Assembly (NCBI GenBank): GCA_963693305.1
Contig: OY855908.1
Coordinates: 806,001-870,000, forward strand
Direction: 5' to 3'
Length of the DNA: 64,000 bases
From: Meandrina meandrites
Taxonomy: Eukaryota; Cnidaria; Anthozoa; Scleractinia; Meandrinidae
Part shown: in pieces, positions 35,991-48,728 of the stretch
How positions within the stretch are numbered: the first letter of the stretch is position 1
Layout: the number at the start of each line of letters is the position of its first letter
Notes under the pieces: model-generated
The model's input: the letters and a program-made list of their open reading frames with translations, nothing else
Database searches by the model: none
Told to the model about the DNA's origin: nothing
Position numbers and translations under genes: made by a program

Positions 35991-36476
35991 CTTACCACTC
36001 TCTTTCATATGCCGGAGCGATTCTAGAATACCCGGCTACTTTTAAACTGCATTACTTGTTGGTCCTATGGTCCGCGGTCCGTAGTGAAAAATTAATCTCA
36101 ATCCGATAATCGGCATCAACTCTAGTCCGCAGTGGATCGATGAAAATGAAATGTAAATGATATACTTTTTGGAGGGGTCGCATAAATCATCAGTAGCTTA
36201 TAATTTGCATGCATTCTGACTACGGACAGCAGTGGGAGCCGCTGAAGTTCTGCAGAAAAGTGGACGGGTATTCTAGAATCTAGCCCATATGTCACGTTAA
36301 TTTTTTTTTGTTATGACCTCAAACTTCGCAGCCAAGGAAGCGAAGGAGACTACAAACAAGCTGGCAAACTGTTAATTTAACTCACGTGACTGTCCATGCT
36401 TGCAAACAGTGAGATGCAACCTTGGTAATCTCGTTGAAGACGAGAAGGAAGAGAGGTCTTTAATGTGTGCAGCTCT

Positions 36477-37127
36477 CTTAAGGTGGCCCGCGGCTAATTC
36501 TGGGAACGGAGGTGCTCTTTTCTAAATCGAGTTTTCGGCATGTAAACGTTAACCGATTTCTCTGATTTTTGGCAATCGAAATAACAAATGTTCAAATTTT
36601 ATAAAGCTTTGAACTTTAGGGCGAACAAAATAAACGAACACGAGATATTAGCGTTTTTAAGAAAATCAATTTATGAAAAAAACGCGAATATTTTCCAAAC
36701 GCGACGATAGATTTTTTTTCTAATTAATGTCAACTCCCAATTAACAGCTCCCAATTATACACAAGCATAATATTTTGAAGCAAAAATTTAACAGTCAACT
36801 GTGCAGCAATTTCTACCCAGCCGATTTCGTTGAAACTTGCTCACATTAAAACTTGGATAATTTAAACTAGTTGACATTAATTAGAAAGAAATCTATCGTC
36901 GCGTTTGGAAAATATTCGCGTTTTTTTGATAAATATATTTTTTCAAAAGCGCTAATATCTCGTGATCGTTTGCCGTGTTTGCCCTATAATTTAAAGCTTT
37001 ATAAAATTTTAACATTTGTTATTTCGACTACCAAAAGTCAGAAAAATCGGTTGAGGTTTACATGCCCAAAACTCGATTTAGAAAAGAGCACCTCCGTTCC
37101 CAAAAAATAGCCGCGGGCCACCTTAAG
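36477..37127. mobile_element. 650-bp foldback element with CTTAAGGTGGCCCGCGGCTA ends
   Basis: The right half (36880-37127) is a diverged inverse copy of the left half (36477-36725): AAAAGAGCACCTCCGTTCCC, TTCGCGTTTTT and GTCGCGTTTGGAAAATATTC all pair. No coding capacity. Confidence 0.85.
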
Positions 37128-38226
37128 TTAAGTAACGTTAAAATAAAAACAACTAATAAAATTACTTCTTTATTTGTGTTTAAGTCATAGTATATTACAA
37201 GTTATCACAGTCCTAAAGTGTCAAGGTGTAATGGATTTACATAGCAGTCATGGACTAAGGGAGTGAGAAGTATTCCATAGTTACGCTGAAATGCAAAGCT
37301 GATGACACAAAAACCTTGCGTTTACCAATCTATTGGATCAAGACTTCTCATAAAGACTACTTGCATGCAAGTGAAGTCATCCAGTTTATTATCAAACTTA
37401 ATAATTTAAATTAACTTCTATTTTTATTTATTTCAGTAACACCCAATCTGGCAAACTCTGAAGTTCAACAACAACTAAAAATAAATTATTGCGTTTTTAT
37501 AAAGCTGTCAATCATATAAATAATTGTCATGGCGATAGCCAACAAGATTTGAAAAAGAAAGCAAGAAACAAACAAAACGGATCAAAATCGTAAAGCCCGG
37601 GCTACTGCAAACAAGGACGAGAGTTTTCATCAACTTTCATCGACTATCATCAACTCTGGCTAAACGAGACAGACAGTCACTGAGAGTCCGTCAGAGAGTG
37701 AGAGAATGAAAGAGAAAACTCTTATTTGAGCATGTTCAAAGTCAATGAGAGTGCACGAGAGTTTCAGGTCAAGCGAGAGTGAGAGTTTTAACTCTCATCC
37801 TTGAAAGGCACAGTAAGAGCCAATTTGTTGCAACAAAGGATTTAGAAGGCAAGCAGGTACATCTGTTCAAGAAGTACATGCATTTGATTAAAAAAAAAAC
37901 ATATATACAAAAAAAGGTTAATAAAAAACTATTTTCCCTGCATCTGGACAATGTTCATTTCATTCTCCTTGATAATTTAAATACAAAACAACAACGTTTT
38001 AAGTTTTTAAAAAACGTGTTTCGATAGTATGTCTGTCGCTGTTAGCTACAATACGTTTTCAAAACTTCAAAACCTTGTCATTTTTCTTGAATTGTCACAA
38101 GCCTGCTCTTTAGATCCAGGGACTGATAACTGGAGAGAGTGCAAGTTACAATAGGTGACTGTTAAGGCCTATCTCTGCTGAATTTTCTCCATTACACTTG
38201 GGTTAATCATAATTCTGTAGAATTCT
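37128..38226. other. MOB4 downstream region
   Basis: No gene. 37610-37800 is rich in GAGAGT and CATCAACT phrases with imperfect inverted ends (AACTCTCAT near 37791), a probable repeat. Confidence 0.4.
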
Positions 38227-40939
38227 TCAGGCTTCACTGTCCATTGGATTATCATCTCTTAAATCCTCAGGGGGTGGTGGTGGTGGTGGCATTGTGTCCT
38301 CCATAGGAACAATAAGATTCTCTTTTGCCATCAAGTCATATTTAAGCACATAAATTGTAAATCTCTTACACAGTAGAGTTTCATTCTGCAATAGAAAAAC
38401 GCATCTGGGTGACTCACACCTGTAATGTAAAGATCTGCACACATAGTTGTCCAGCCTGAGGTTTCTTCAAGTCACCCAAACATTTGAGTAATTCTCTGTT
38501 AGCATTTGTTTTTGCAATATCCAATGCTATCTTACAAAATAGTGTCACCTGACTTTGGTTAGGTCCCTTCAGGTTACTTTTTGAAATGATGCTTATTTAA
38601 AACCTCAATTTTTTACTATCTGTCATACCTGACATTGCAAAAAACAAGTAAATTACCTCAAATTCATCATAAATGCTCCGATGGTGAAAGTAAGCATGTG
38701 AAAATATCCTATAAACTCGTCTACAGACTGAACCCAGCTTAGCCACTGATGATTCCTTGATACTCACTCTAAACATCAAAACAGGATAGAAAACAGGATA
38801 GTTATGAAGAGAGGAAAGAAATTGGAAAGCAAGGATATTAGCGAATCTCTTGTTATTACAAACTCATCTTTTGGAAGCCAATATAATATTAACACTGTAC
38901 ACAAGTGATCAAAATATAATTTCCCTGTTTAAATTATACACAAGGAGGTAGAAAATCATCAACTACCCGGTAAGGAGATATTGTCTGACAACTGTGCAAA
39001 ATCAATGCAGCTGAAAACTAGTTAGTAAACATTAAGGCATCTTTTTGTTGGCATAATAATGATTGCAGGCATATAAATAACTATTAAATGACAAACATTA
39101 TTACCTGCTGGGAAAATACTTGTTGCTATTAAGTAAAGATGCCGCACCATCCAGAGTATGGCGTGTATAATCAATAGCTGGACACTGTTAGGGAGAAAAT
39201 AACAAACTGATCAGTGAATTTGGACTGTTCCTAGCCAACCAGTGGACCTCTAATAACTACTATACGATCTCAGATTTAAATCAATAATGAGATCAAAACT
39301 TCATCCATTGCCAAATACAAGGATTTCAATTTGTGTCAGTTTACTACCAGGGGGATACTCCCCATCGGGGACTATACAGGGAGGCTACCCCGAATTGACT
39401 ACCTTTTTCAGGTTGTAGGTATATAAAAGGGTATGGATTTCATGAGTTGGAGTAGACGAAACGGTTGGGAAAACTGTTATTTAGGGATTTACAAAGGCCT
39501 TTAAGTATAATTTAAGAGATATTAATAGTAACTTTTCTGTAGGTGTGAGAAAGGGGTTAACCCATTTTTTTTTATCAAAGTTATATCAAAGCTGTACCCT
39601 TTCTGTCAAAAATGGTATATAAAAGGGTAAGGGTCACGATCTCAGGACGGATCCTCCTGGAAAAATTTGAAAAGTACCCCCCCCCCCACTCCTCCCCCCA
39701 CAAATTTATAAATTTTTAAAAACTAAGGTGTTCCTATTTTTTAATTCTTTTAATGTGTTTGGCTGTCCTACCTCTCTGGGGGTTTTGTGTGCAGCACATA
39801 AGAATATCCACTGCTCTGTAGCTGTCATTTGTGTGCAGGTGGATGGTGTACAATCAGACTGAAGGGAAAAAATAATAAATGGTTAATACTGATCTTTGGT
39901 TTGTATGCAGAAATGCAGTCTTTCTTTACACTCAGCTATCAATATCAATACTGGTTAGTGGAAGACAGTTTACAGTCCCCTTATTAAACTAGATTACCTG
40001 AAGTTTGACAGCCAGTCCATTCAGTTCCATACAAAACTGTCTCAGATGTTCATATTTCCACACACCTTCATCCTGACCCTCTGGCGAATCTAAAATGGCT
40101 TCTATATTTGTGAAATCTGCTCGGATCTGCTGTTGAATGTACTAAATAAAAAAAACACTGCATCAACTTTCATCCTAGAAGAATTTTTGAAAGCCTTTGA
40201 TCATAAAAACTGTAGCTCAAAAGTATATATCCCCCTCCCCCTTGGTTATTCAGTACAAGACACTACCAGCATGATTAATAAAACTTACAACGACAAAGAC
40301 ATTGACAGTTTCACAGGATTATCTTGTGTACAGTTCAAACTTAATGGCACAGAAAGTTGGGACCTTTGCTCAGTTTTAATTCCCTGATAGACCGGTGGTA
40401 TTCCATTACCTGCTGTACTGCTAATGTGCTGTCCATCTCTTCAAATGGCTCATCTGGCCAGCCGTACATATCCTGTGCGTAGTACATAATAAACAAGCTA
40501 TAATTAGATCAGTTAGATGAAAACTGCACTTCTTTAATTTGTCATCTAACGCCAGCTACAACGAAATAGATGAATGGAAACTTGAAATGGCGACAGTCCA
40601 TTTCGAAGTAAAATTGACCTAAAACAGTAAACTGGGTTAAAAGAAAGAGGTTATTATTAAAGGTTCCTAAACTTATGCGTAATCACCAGTAAATAGTCGT
40701 CTAGATCAGAATGAACCTCAATCAACTCAAGAGGGAGAGTTGGTATGATTCCAGGAGTCACGTCAAATTGTTTCATGTCATGAACCAAGCTACGTGATTG
40801 CCTTAACTCTTATCCCTAACATTCACAACTGTCTTCTAAGCCCTTTACAACAATAAATATGACGATTAGAACTCACAGCAGCCTTGGTTCCCGGCCTGTT
40901 TCTTCTTATGATTGTTGTTATCACATCCGCTGCCGCCAT
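38227..40939 (-). CDS. MOB4: MOB4/phocein, STRIPAK complex subunit (7 exons)
   Basis: Predicted 235-aa MOB family member 4, a non-catalytic adaptor in the STRIPAK phosphatase-kinase complex (striatin, PP2A, GCKIII kinases). Exons in transcript order: 40939-40877, 40472-40410, 40141-39998, 39858-39772, 39184-39105, 38768-38657, 38385-38227, total 708 nt with all phases joining. Hallmarks are RRNRPGTKA near the N-terminus, [40 protein letters not shown], and [17 protein letters not shown] followed by FSHAYFHHR. Zn-ligand candidates are the two Cys in CTPSTC and the His residues of HAYFHH. The C-terminus differs from vertebrate MOB4 by a seven-proline run ([11 protein letters not shown]) before DSEA. 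It is divergent from SUGCT and probably shares its promoter. Confidence 0.96.
39340..39690. mobile_element. Dispersed repeat in MOB4 intron 4
   Basis: Begins CCAGGGGGATACTCCCCATC, contains the phrase TATATAAAAGGGTA twice (39420 and 39614) and ends in AAAAGTACCCCCCCCC. Similar in layout to 44408-44850. Confidence 0.6.
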
Positions 40940-41095
40940 TTTGATTTTGGAATCTGTTTCTTTTGAGGGCGCAATGTAATAGTGGTCAGCGGATCATCAA
41001 ATAAGAAACAAGTACTTGGGTACACTTGGACACTAGTACACGAAGTAACAACCTATACTTCACTGGAACTCTTGATCATTTTGCACATGTAAACA
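40940..41095. promoter_or_regulatory. Likely bidirectional promoter between MOB4 and SUGCT
   Basis: Only 156 bp separate the MOB4 ATG (- strand) from the proposed SUGCT ATG (+ strand), so both promoters and 5' UTRs must fit here or overlap. I see no clear TATA box, as is usual for divergent housekeeping genes. Spacing is observed; function is inferred. Confidence 0.55.
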
Positions 41096-44000
41096 ATGAT
41101 TACTCGTAAATTATTTCGTTCTGTTTTACCATTTGATGGTTATTCTTGCAAAAATATCATGGGTAAGCAATTTACGAAGCATTTTATTTGTTGATATCTT
41201 TTCAAACCGTCAAGAGTAATTCAAAATAATTTAGGGTAATTTGAAAATAATCTATTTTGTTCATGATCATCATGATCATCGCCACGACCATCGCCACCAC
41301 TACCACCATCATTGTTATTGTCAACACCAATCATCAACACTGTTCATTAATGTCATCATTGCTATCATTCATCATCATCACCATCATCATTTTATAGTAG
41401 AGACTAGATTTTTTTCAGTCATCTCATACAACCCTCCAAGTTTATTTTTTTCCTTAGTGGCCATAATTTTGGCCACTGACTGCTCAAGTTTGGTCGCCAG
41501 TGAAAAAGTTTAGTAACTTTTAGTCACGTCACCGGCCAGGCTGGCAACTTTGGTTTCAGTTTAGTCACCACCTCCAAAATTTTAGTCGCCATGGTGACTA
41601 AAATAGTCTTAACTTGGGGGGTTGCAGTAGCAGATATAATTTTGCTGCACTAGTCCTGAACTGGAAAAAAAACTGTCAGTTGGAAAGAACTGCAGCAAAT
41701 AGAACAAATTTGTGTAGATGGTCATTACGAATTGTTCTATACAATAATTATTGTCGTACAGGTAGAAGATCACTGATAACTGGTCCATTAGCAGGAGTTA
41801 AAGTCTTAGATATGACAAGGTATTTGCTGTATAATACCCTAGCCTCCTGTTTATAAGTCACTTATAGCGGTCCCATTCCAATTTAGTTTCTAGTAGCTAT
41901 AATAATTGATGCCGGAAGGTACAGTCTTGCACACACCTTCTAATGTCTTATTTTCTTGAGCATCCTAATACTAGTAATTAGTAATATATACCCAGTTTAT
42001 TAAATGATTTTAGCCATATGCCTTCTCTGTACTTATAAACATAGTTGATGAGGTAAGCATGTTTAAATCATTCAGTCTGACTGACTGACTGACTGACTGA
42101 CAATATCTTGCAAAGACTAACCTTGGTGAACATTTTATTCAAATAAATAAGTAAAGAAGGCATGTTTTTAAATTCACCTTTATTTGACAGTGTAACAATT
42201 TAATGGCACATTCATTTTTGCTCAGAATTCTTGCAGGACCTTTTACAACAATGCTTCTTGGAGATTTGGGGGCTGAAATTATAAAAGTTGAAAAACCAGG
42301 TAAATGATATGTTTTATGGTCATCTCTCACGTTAAATACAATATCTGTATTAGATGAGGGATGGCATCACCACATCATTGGACAACATTTTTTCATCATT
42401 TCTGTTGACTTTAGGGCTTGGAGATGACACAAGATTTTGGGCTCCCCCATACTGTGGAGATCAAAGCACATATTTTCTTTCGGTGAATAGAAACAAAAAG
42501 GTAATCAATTCATAACTGTATCATTTAAAAAAGCTAAATCACATACAATGATGAACCCATCTCAGGGGAGTACTCAAGGTTTAAGCCATGTATGTGTTGT
42601 GGTTTAATTTTATATTTGGTTTAAAAATTTTTAAACCAGTTTGATTTTTGTTTTCCATTGTCTTGTATTCGTTATCATAATCTGAAACAAAGGGAAATAC
42701 AAATCAAACTGGTTTAAAAATTTTAAACCAAATATAAAATTAAACCACAATATATGCATGCCTGAACAGCAAACAGAAAAAGGCCTCATCCCAACTATTA
42801 CCCCCAAAAAACAACATATCAAAAACTCTGTTACTTTAATCCTAACCTTGAATTCCAAAATAACCTCTTAAAACACAGCTTACCTCTTCCTCCTCCCCCA
42901 CCCCAAATTCACCCCCCCCCCCCCTAAAAAACTGTTACTGGAGCAGTAAGTCAGTGATAAGAACACATGGTAGTTTCCTTGAAATCATTTCTTCCATTAA
43001 AATTTGTTCCAGTGCTCATGTTTTTCTTTAAATTTTTTCAGAGCATTGCTATAAACATCAAGGATCCCAAAGGTGCAGAAATTGTCAGAAAGGTAGTTAC
43101 AATAATTGACGTATTTGTCACTTTACTCTTTCTACTTAACATACAGCTTACTATATAATGCAAACAGTTCAGTTCTTCACCTGTGTTCAAGAGCTGTGTG
43201 TGATTCTAACCGAAATACTCCACACTGATAAGTTTGATAGACATAGCGACATACATGTACTGTGTAGAGGGTGGTAACGGGTATTTTTGTGACCCTTAAT
43301 TGGCCCTTTTTATTTCCCGCAATATGTGAAATGGCTATTTTTTCCTTGTGAATTGTGATTTCCATAGTCGCTGTGAAGTATGATTTTCAAAAATGTTCTG
43401 TTTTATTTTCCGTGAAGTGTGAAATGCCAATGCTATATTTTTCATGAATTTTGAAAGGGCTGTTTTATTTTCTGTGAAACATGATCTACACCCCCCCTCC
43501 CCCCCTTTACCACCCTGTGCGTCATTTGGTTTGGTTGTCACTAGTGAACAAAAAATACAAAACTCAGAGCAAAAAAAAAAATCTTTAATGAGGAGACTTC
43601 ACACATAAGTGGTTTTCAAAAAGGACCTCGAAGATTAAAACTAAAAACTAAATTATCTACATTGAGTTAAAAATATGTTAAAAACGTAAGAGGACTATAA
43701 AACTAAGAATTTTATAAATACTTAAATTAAGAAATTAAAAACCTGTCACTTAAAAATATTTACATTGTCAGAGTCTCATATAATCTGGCTAAGAGAATTA
43801 AAATCATTAACTGTGTGATAGGCGGTTCTCTGTTTTCCCCAATTTCTCTTGATGCAGGGGAGTCTGAGATTGACTTTATTTCTGGTATTTTTATTATGTT
43901 GATGTTGTTGCAACAACCAATCAAGACATCTTAATTCTGTACATGTGGTCTCCTGTGATGGGCTAGCATTCCTTGCAGGGGAAAAGTAATCATACCTTTG

Positions 44001-47000
44001 GTTGCTTTTATTTTACAGAAACTGGAGTTTAATGCTGTCTTTTTGGTATGTCTGAGCAAGACTTTTTCTAAAGTGAAATTTCTTTTAATATTAATCTACT
44101 CAACAGCTTGCTACAAAGTGTGATATTCTAGTAGAAAACTACCTACCAGGAAAACTGGACAAGCTGGGTTTAGGATATGATCAGCTAAAAGCATCTGTAC
44201 CTTCCTTGATATATTGTTCCATAACAGGATATGGACCTGGGGGACCTTATGATCAGAGGCCTGGGTATGATGTGGTGGTGTCAGGTGTTGGAGGACTGAT
44301 GCACATAACGGGACCTGAGGTACCTCATCTGAACACTCTTGATATGCTATTTTAATGTTCTATATGAATTAACTTATAAACTGTACTTACTTACTTTGGC
44401 TAGTTGTTCCTCCCACCTGGGGGGGGGGGGGGGCACTTCCTATAAATGGGCTAATGGAGATGTGCCGCTGGATGGGGTCGCATTTTCACGACAGGACTGA
44501 CTATATTGGGGCCGCTTTTTCAAGCATTTTTTATAGGGTGACTAGAATGGGGTCACACTTTTGCGGGATTTTGAGAGTAAGAAAAATCTGGCAAGTTGTG
44601 ATTTATAAACGGAAAGATTCGCCGAAAAAAAATGTTACCGTATTCATTGCTGTTGTTTAATATTTGACAAACGGCTCCCATTAAGTGACTAAGTTGGGGT
44701 CGTGAAAATTACATTTACCCAAAAGTGACTATGATGGGGTCTATTATTGGCCATAGAATATGACTATAATGGGGTAGGGTTCTGAGAGACCAGCGGCACA
44801 ATTTTACCCAACAAAGATCGGTCCAAGTACCCCCCCCCCCCCCCCCCGGGCTCCCAGAGCATAGGCAATCAGCATATCCTCTATATATATATTCGTCAAT
44901 GTTTTGTTTGTTAAAATTATAGGCAGTGTAGCAGGTCTGAGAACAATGGTTCTGCTCTTCAACTCTTCTTTCGATGCTAGTATTGCATTCAAAGAGTCAC
45001 TACTCATTAAACTGTTTCTTTCTTACCATTTAGGATAGTACTCCATGTAAGGTTGGCATCGCAGTAACAGATTTAACAACAGGATTATATGCCCAAGGAG
45101 CTATTATGGCCGCTCTCATACAAAGGCAAACAACAGGACTAGGACAGAAAATAGACTGCTCTTTACTGGCATCACAGGTGTTAACTGCATTGTGAATGTT
45201 GTATTTTAAACCTGTAATTGTCTAATTTTCTAATATTTTAGTGTGTCATCAAGTCGAGGCAGCAGTAAATTATTATTGCAGAGCTGTAAGCAGTCTCTCT
45301 TTTCCCCTAAAACTGACCAGAAAAAAAGTGAAATCAATGCGTTGGGTAGCAAGCATATATGGCACTGCAGGTATTACGGGTGTGGTGAGAGGGGTGATTG
45401 AGACTGCTTGCAGCCCTGTTGCAGTGTTAGCAGCTGATCAATGACCTGGCTCATGCCCAACAGTGATCAGTAACTAAATTCTTTGCACAATACTGATACA
45501 ATGTCAAGTACACATGGCATGCGAAAAAAACCAACTTTTCAAGAATTATTTAGGAGAATATGTATTTTGACATCATGGCTTAACCCCCTCATACTTTTTA
45601 GAAAAGGCTAATTCCAGATTTGTACATGGAACTTGTGTTGCAGATAGCCATGTTAAGTCATGTTGGCGCTAGCTACCTTAATGCTGGGTTTGAGACAGGC
45701 CGGTACGGTACCGCGCATCACAGCATTGTACCATATCAGGTAAGAATATAGGCATGCATCACGTCCAGACAGCTTTATAGCAAGGCATAAGGCATACCAG
45801 TGGTGAGGTGCCAGGTGTGATTTGGGCGAAACATTTTGGAGAAAGTCAACTAGTCATAGGTGGTTCCAAAAGTATTGAAATCTCTTCTTATCAATTCAGG
45901 CCGCCCATTAGGTCAGCGCAAGTCTCGTTTCATTGAAACTTAATAAGCTTGCAGTTAGAAAAGAAATCGCCTTGAAATCTAAAAATCGCAAAGACGCATG
46001 CCAGTAATTTCAGTCTACGCATGTTTTTTTACAGACTAGCCATTTGAAGAAATGATATTTGCGTGACTTTTCTTTTTCCTTAGGCTTTCAAAACTCAAGA
46101 TGGACACTTCTTGGTTGGTGCTGGAAATGATGGCTTGTTTAGAAAACTTTGTAAAGTAAGATAAACGTCCTGCTTCATAACATCGTAAGACGTACTTAAA
46201 GGCAAACATTTTTGTTTAACTTGTCTCGAAGCATTATATTGTTGCACTGCCATTCTCGTCCCCAGAGGCCGCGATCCTTATGGTCGCGGACGAGAATGTT
46301 GCATTGCAAGTTGAAAGGCCTTGTTGCGCATATTACACGTGCGTGAGAAACTTGTCACGCAGCAAAATGGAGTGTCGCAAGTTGAGGCAACATGTATCAC
46401 GAAGTAGACGTGAGATCAACTTTGTTCGGGAAATCAACGCGTAACAACACCTTACAACTTGCAATGAAACATTATTGCGAGACAAGATGAACACAAATGT
46501 TTCCCGTATTACTGGGCCTAATGCTTGTATGTGTAAATAGTAACACTCTTCCGTCCATTAAATGGAGATACACATGTAGCCAATCTGGGAATCCAATAAA
46601 GATTCAGTTGTTTTTTTTTTGAAGTACAGTATGCTTTAAAACTAAGTTGTTCACCTTTGATGGATCAAGAAACCTCTGTACATTTACTCTTAATCGATTC
46701 CAAAATTGTAGTAGGTTCGACCAGTAATTCTGCGAGCAAGCGCGTTTCTTGAGAAACAAAATGTATCCGCGAGAAACGAGACGATGCGCGACTCTCGAAA
46801 AAGAAATGTGTCTCTTTACACAAGAAAAGAGACGCATCGAGAGAGAAACGGGATGCCTTTCTCGAGAAATGAGATGCGTCTCGGAAGAAACGAGATGTAT
46901 TTCTCGTAAACAAACGCATCTCTCGAGAAACAAGTTAATTTTGAGCGATGCACGTACCGTAAATTTGTATTCACTTTTGGTTTTAGTAAAGGGGAAGAAC

Positions 47001-48691
47001 ATGAAAGCAACGTCATTATTTTCTCCACAATCTCTGACTCGTTTGAGTCATCTCTGTGAAAGACGCGGGATAATTGCATCTTACAAATATTCTTTGATGG
47101 GACGACTTGGTAAGCCTCAATGTCTGTGAGGTTGGAACAGGTTGTGTAGCATAAGTTTTAACAAAACTATTCTTTGTATTCAAAAATAATAAAAACTGAT
47201 GTACTTTTTGGTTGGTTAGTTATTAGGTTTAGATAATTTGGCCGATGACCCGTTGTACTCTACTAATGGGGCTCGAGTTGAAAATCGTAAGGAGCTGCTT
47301 GCTATTCTAGACAAAAGGTTAGTTATTTTAATTGCACTTTATATGAAGTCAACGGGACTAAAGTTCGTATTTGTAAATTTGCGCACGTTACGTTATTAAA
47401 ACGCAAAATTACTCAATTTAGTACTTCTTGGTTTTCTGTACATCGTGGATTTCTGAGAAACTAAATCCGGGAGCAGCGAGCAGGGTGTCATGTCAATGCT
47501 CTGGAGAACCTTCTACGCATACACCCTCTAAGCTCGCCAAACAATACAAGCGCGCGAGGAGCCCAGAAAGGAAGCTTGGATAAACATCTGCAGCGAGTGC
47601 TAAGATTGTGTGAACATTTCTTGTTTTTATCAGCTTTCAGGAAAGAACTACAAAGGACTGGGCCGAGGCATTTGATGGTTCCGGGATTCCTTGCGGTCCT
47701 ATTAATAACATAAAACAGGTGTTTGAAGATCCGCAGGTAAACGAATTCAAAAATAATTGTCAAAACAGGACAATAAAGATGTTATATTGTTCTTGAGTTC
47801 ATGAAACAAATCTTGATGCCGATATCTGTTTCCAGGTAAAATACAAAGAAATGGTTCAGGAGCTGGACCACCCCACAGCAGGAAGGATACGAGTACCAGG
47901 TTACCAAGCCTCAGCCCGTGTGCACGCGTCTTCTATTTCTTTTGTCTGCCTCGGAACAGTGACGGATTAAGTTGTTTTGCTAATGCGAGGATGAAGGAGA
48001 CGCCTGCAAGCGAGATGGGAACAGCTTGTTTTATCGGTTTTATTTTGTTATTCACTCTGAGTGACAATTCCTGTAAAAAAAAACGGGTTCAGCGTGTTTT
48101 TAGATGCTACTTTTCGAGCCGCGTCCCCCCTCTATGAACAGGCTCCCCAGCGAAGCGGAGCGAATCTAATTTTGTTTCCATCCTATACCCCAGTCGGAGC
48201 CTGTTCGCAGGCTACATTATCACAGTTGTCCTTATTTGTTAAACTGGGCACTCCAATAACAGGGAAAACTTAACGCCTTGAATGGTTAAAAAAGAAACTT
48301 AACTTTTTGGGAATATCAGAGTGGTTTTCTGTAAACCTCTCAAAGTGACTGTATTTGCTTTATGTCAGTGTCGTTGTTGCGATTAGTTCAAGACATTTGC
48401 GCAACAAACTCGACTATTCCCGCCCATGCCCCCGGTAACATTTGTTGCCCGCTGTTCTTTTTTTGACCGCGCTTGTTGGAGACTGAGCCTTGGTTACTTG
48501 TTTGTTTGTTTTCAGGTCCTGCTGTGGAATATAACGGCCAAACCTGTCAGGGGGTACCCACCGCACCGCCCATATTAGGTCAACATACAAAAGAAGTTCT
48601 AACAGATCTTTTAGAATACAATGACATGGAAATTCACAATCTTGAACAAGATGGAGTTATAGAGTCTTACACAGAAAATAAATTTGAATAA
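41096..48691 (+). CDS. SUGCT: SUGCT, succinate-hydroxymethylglutarate CoA-transferase (13 exons)
   Basis: Predicted 433-aa class III (CaiB/BaiF) CoA-transferase. The family enzyme moves CoA from succinyl-CoA to glutarate or hydroxymethylglutarate in mitochondria. Exons: 41096-41162, 41762-41819, 42226-42299, 42415-42500, 43042-43092, 44107-44319, 45034-45177, 45644-45739, 46084-46155, 47220-47317, 47634-47736, 47836-47899, 48516-48691; sum 1302 nt, phases all join. Family blocks are [100 protein letters not shown] and PILGQHT. Exon 1 codes for a basic, Ser-containing leader ([12 protein letters not shown]) that suits a mitochondrial presequence. The 5' end is the least sure part: a second acceptor in the same phase, at 41695/41696, would add 22 residues. 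Length matches vertebrate SUGCT. Confidence 0.94.
41240..41400. repeat. CAT/CAC trinucleotide-rich microsatellite
   Basis: Imperfect ATCATC/CACCAC runs in SUGCT intron 1; the His-rich ORF here is an artefact. Confidence 0.8.
41429..41624. mobile_element. MITE with CAACCCTCCAAGT inverted ends, copy 2
   Basis: Ends CAACCCTCCAAG and CTTGGGGGGTTG; the interior TTTTAGTC(A/G)CCA motifs match copy 1 at 28659-28806. In SUGCT intron 1. Confidence 0.8.
42591..42754. repeat. Foldback in SUGCT intron 4
   Basis: Arms of about 60 bp: TTGTGGTTTAATTTTATATT and GGTTTAAAAATT are mirrored on the right by AATTTTTAAACC-type sequence and AATATAAAATTAAACCACAA. Confidence 0.85.
43265..43515. mobile_element. Dispersed repeat, copy 2
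   Basis: Second copy of the family at 35745-35990, bounded by GAGGGTGGTAACGGGTATTT and CCCCCTTTACCACCCT, imperfect inverted ends. Confidence 0.75.
44408..44850. mobile_element. Dispersed repeat in SUGCT intron 6
   Basis: Flanked by G14 (near 44419) and C16 (near 44831) runs; the interior repeats GACTA(G/T)AATGGGGT-like phrases about six times. Confidence 0.65.
46741..46932. repeat. Degenerate tandem of palindromic TCTCGAGAAACGAGA-type units
   Basis: About 8 imperfect units of roughly 24 bp in SUGCT intron 9, each with TCTCG(A)GAAA and GAGATGC; open on both strands by chance. Confidence 0.75.
48080..48250. repeat. Possible dispersed repeat in SUGCT intron 12
   Basis: GAACAGGCTCCCCAGCGAAGC and the near-inverse GGAGCCTGTTCGCAGGCTAC bracket the segment. 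Confidence 0.45.
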
Positions 48692-48722
48692 ATTGCAGCG
48701 AAATATTTTAAATACAAATTTT

Positions 48723-48728
48723 AATAAA
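48723..48728 (+). terminator. SUGCT polyadenylation signal AATAAA
   Basis: AATAAA 32 nt after the SUGCT stop codon, in an AT-rich tail. Confidence 0.6.
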
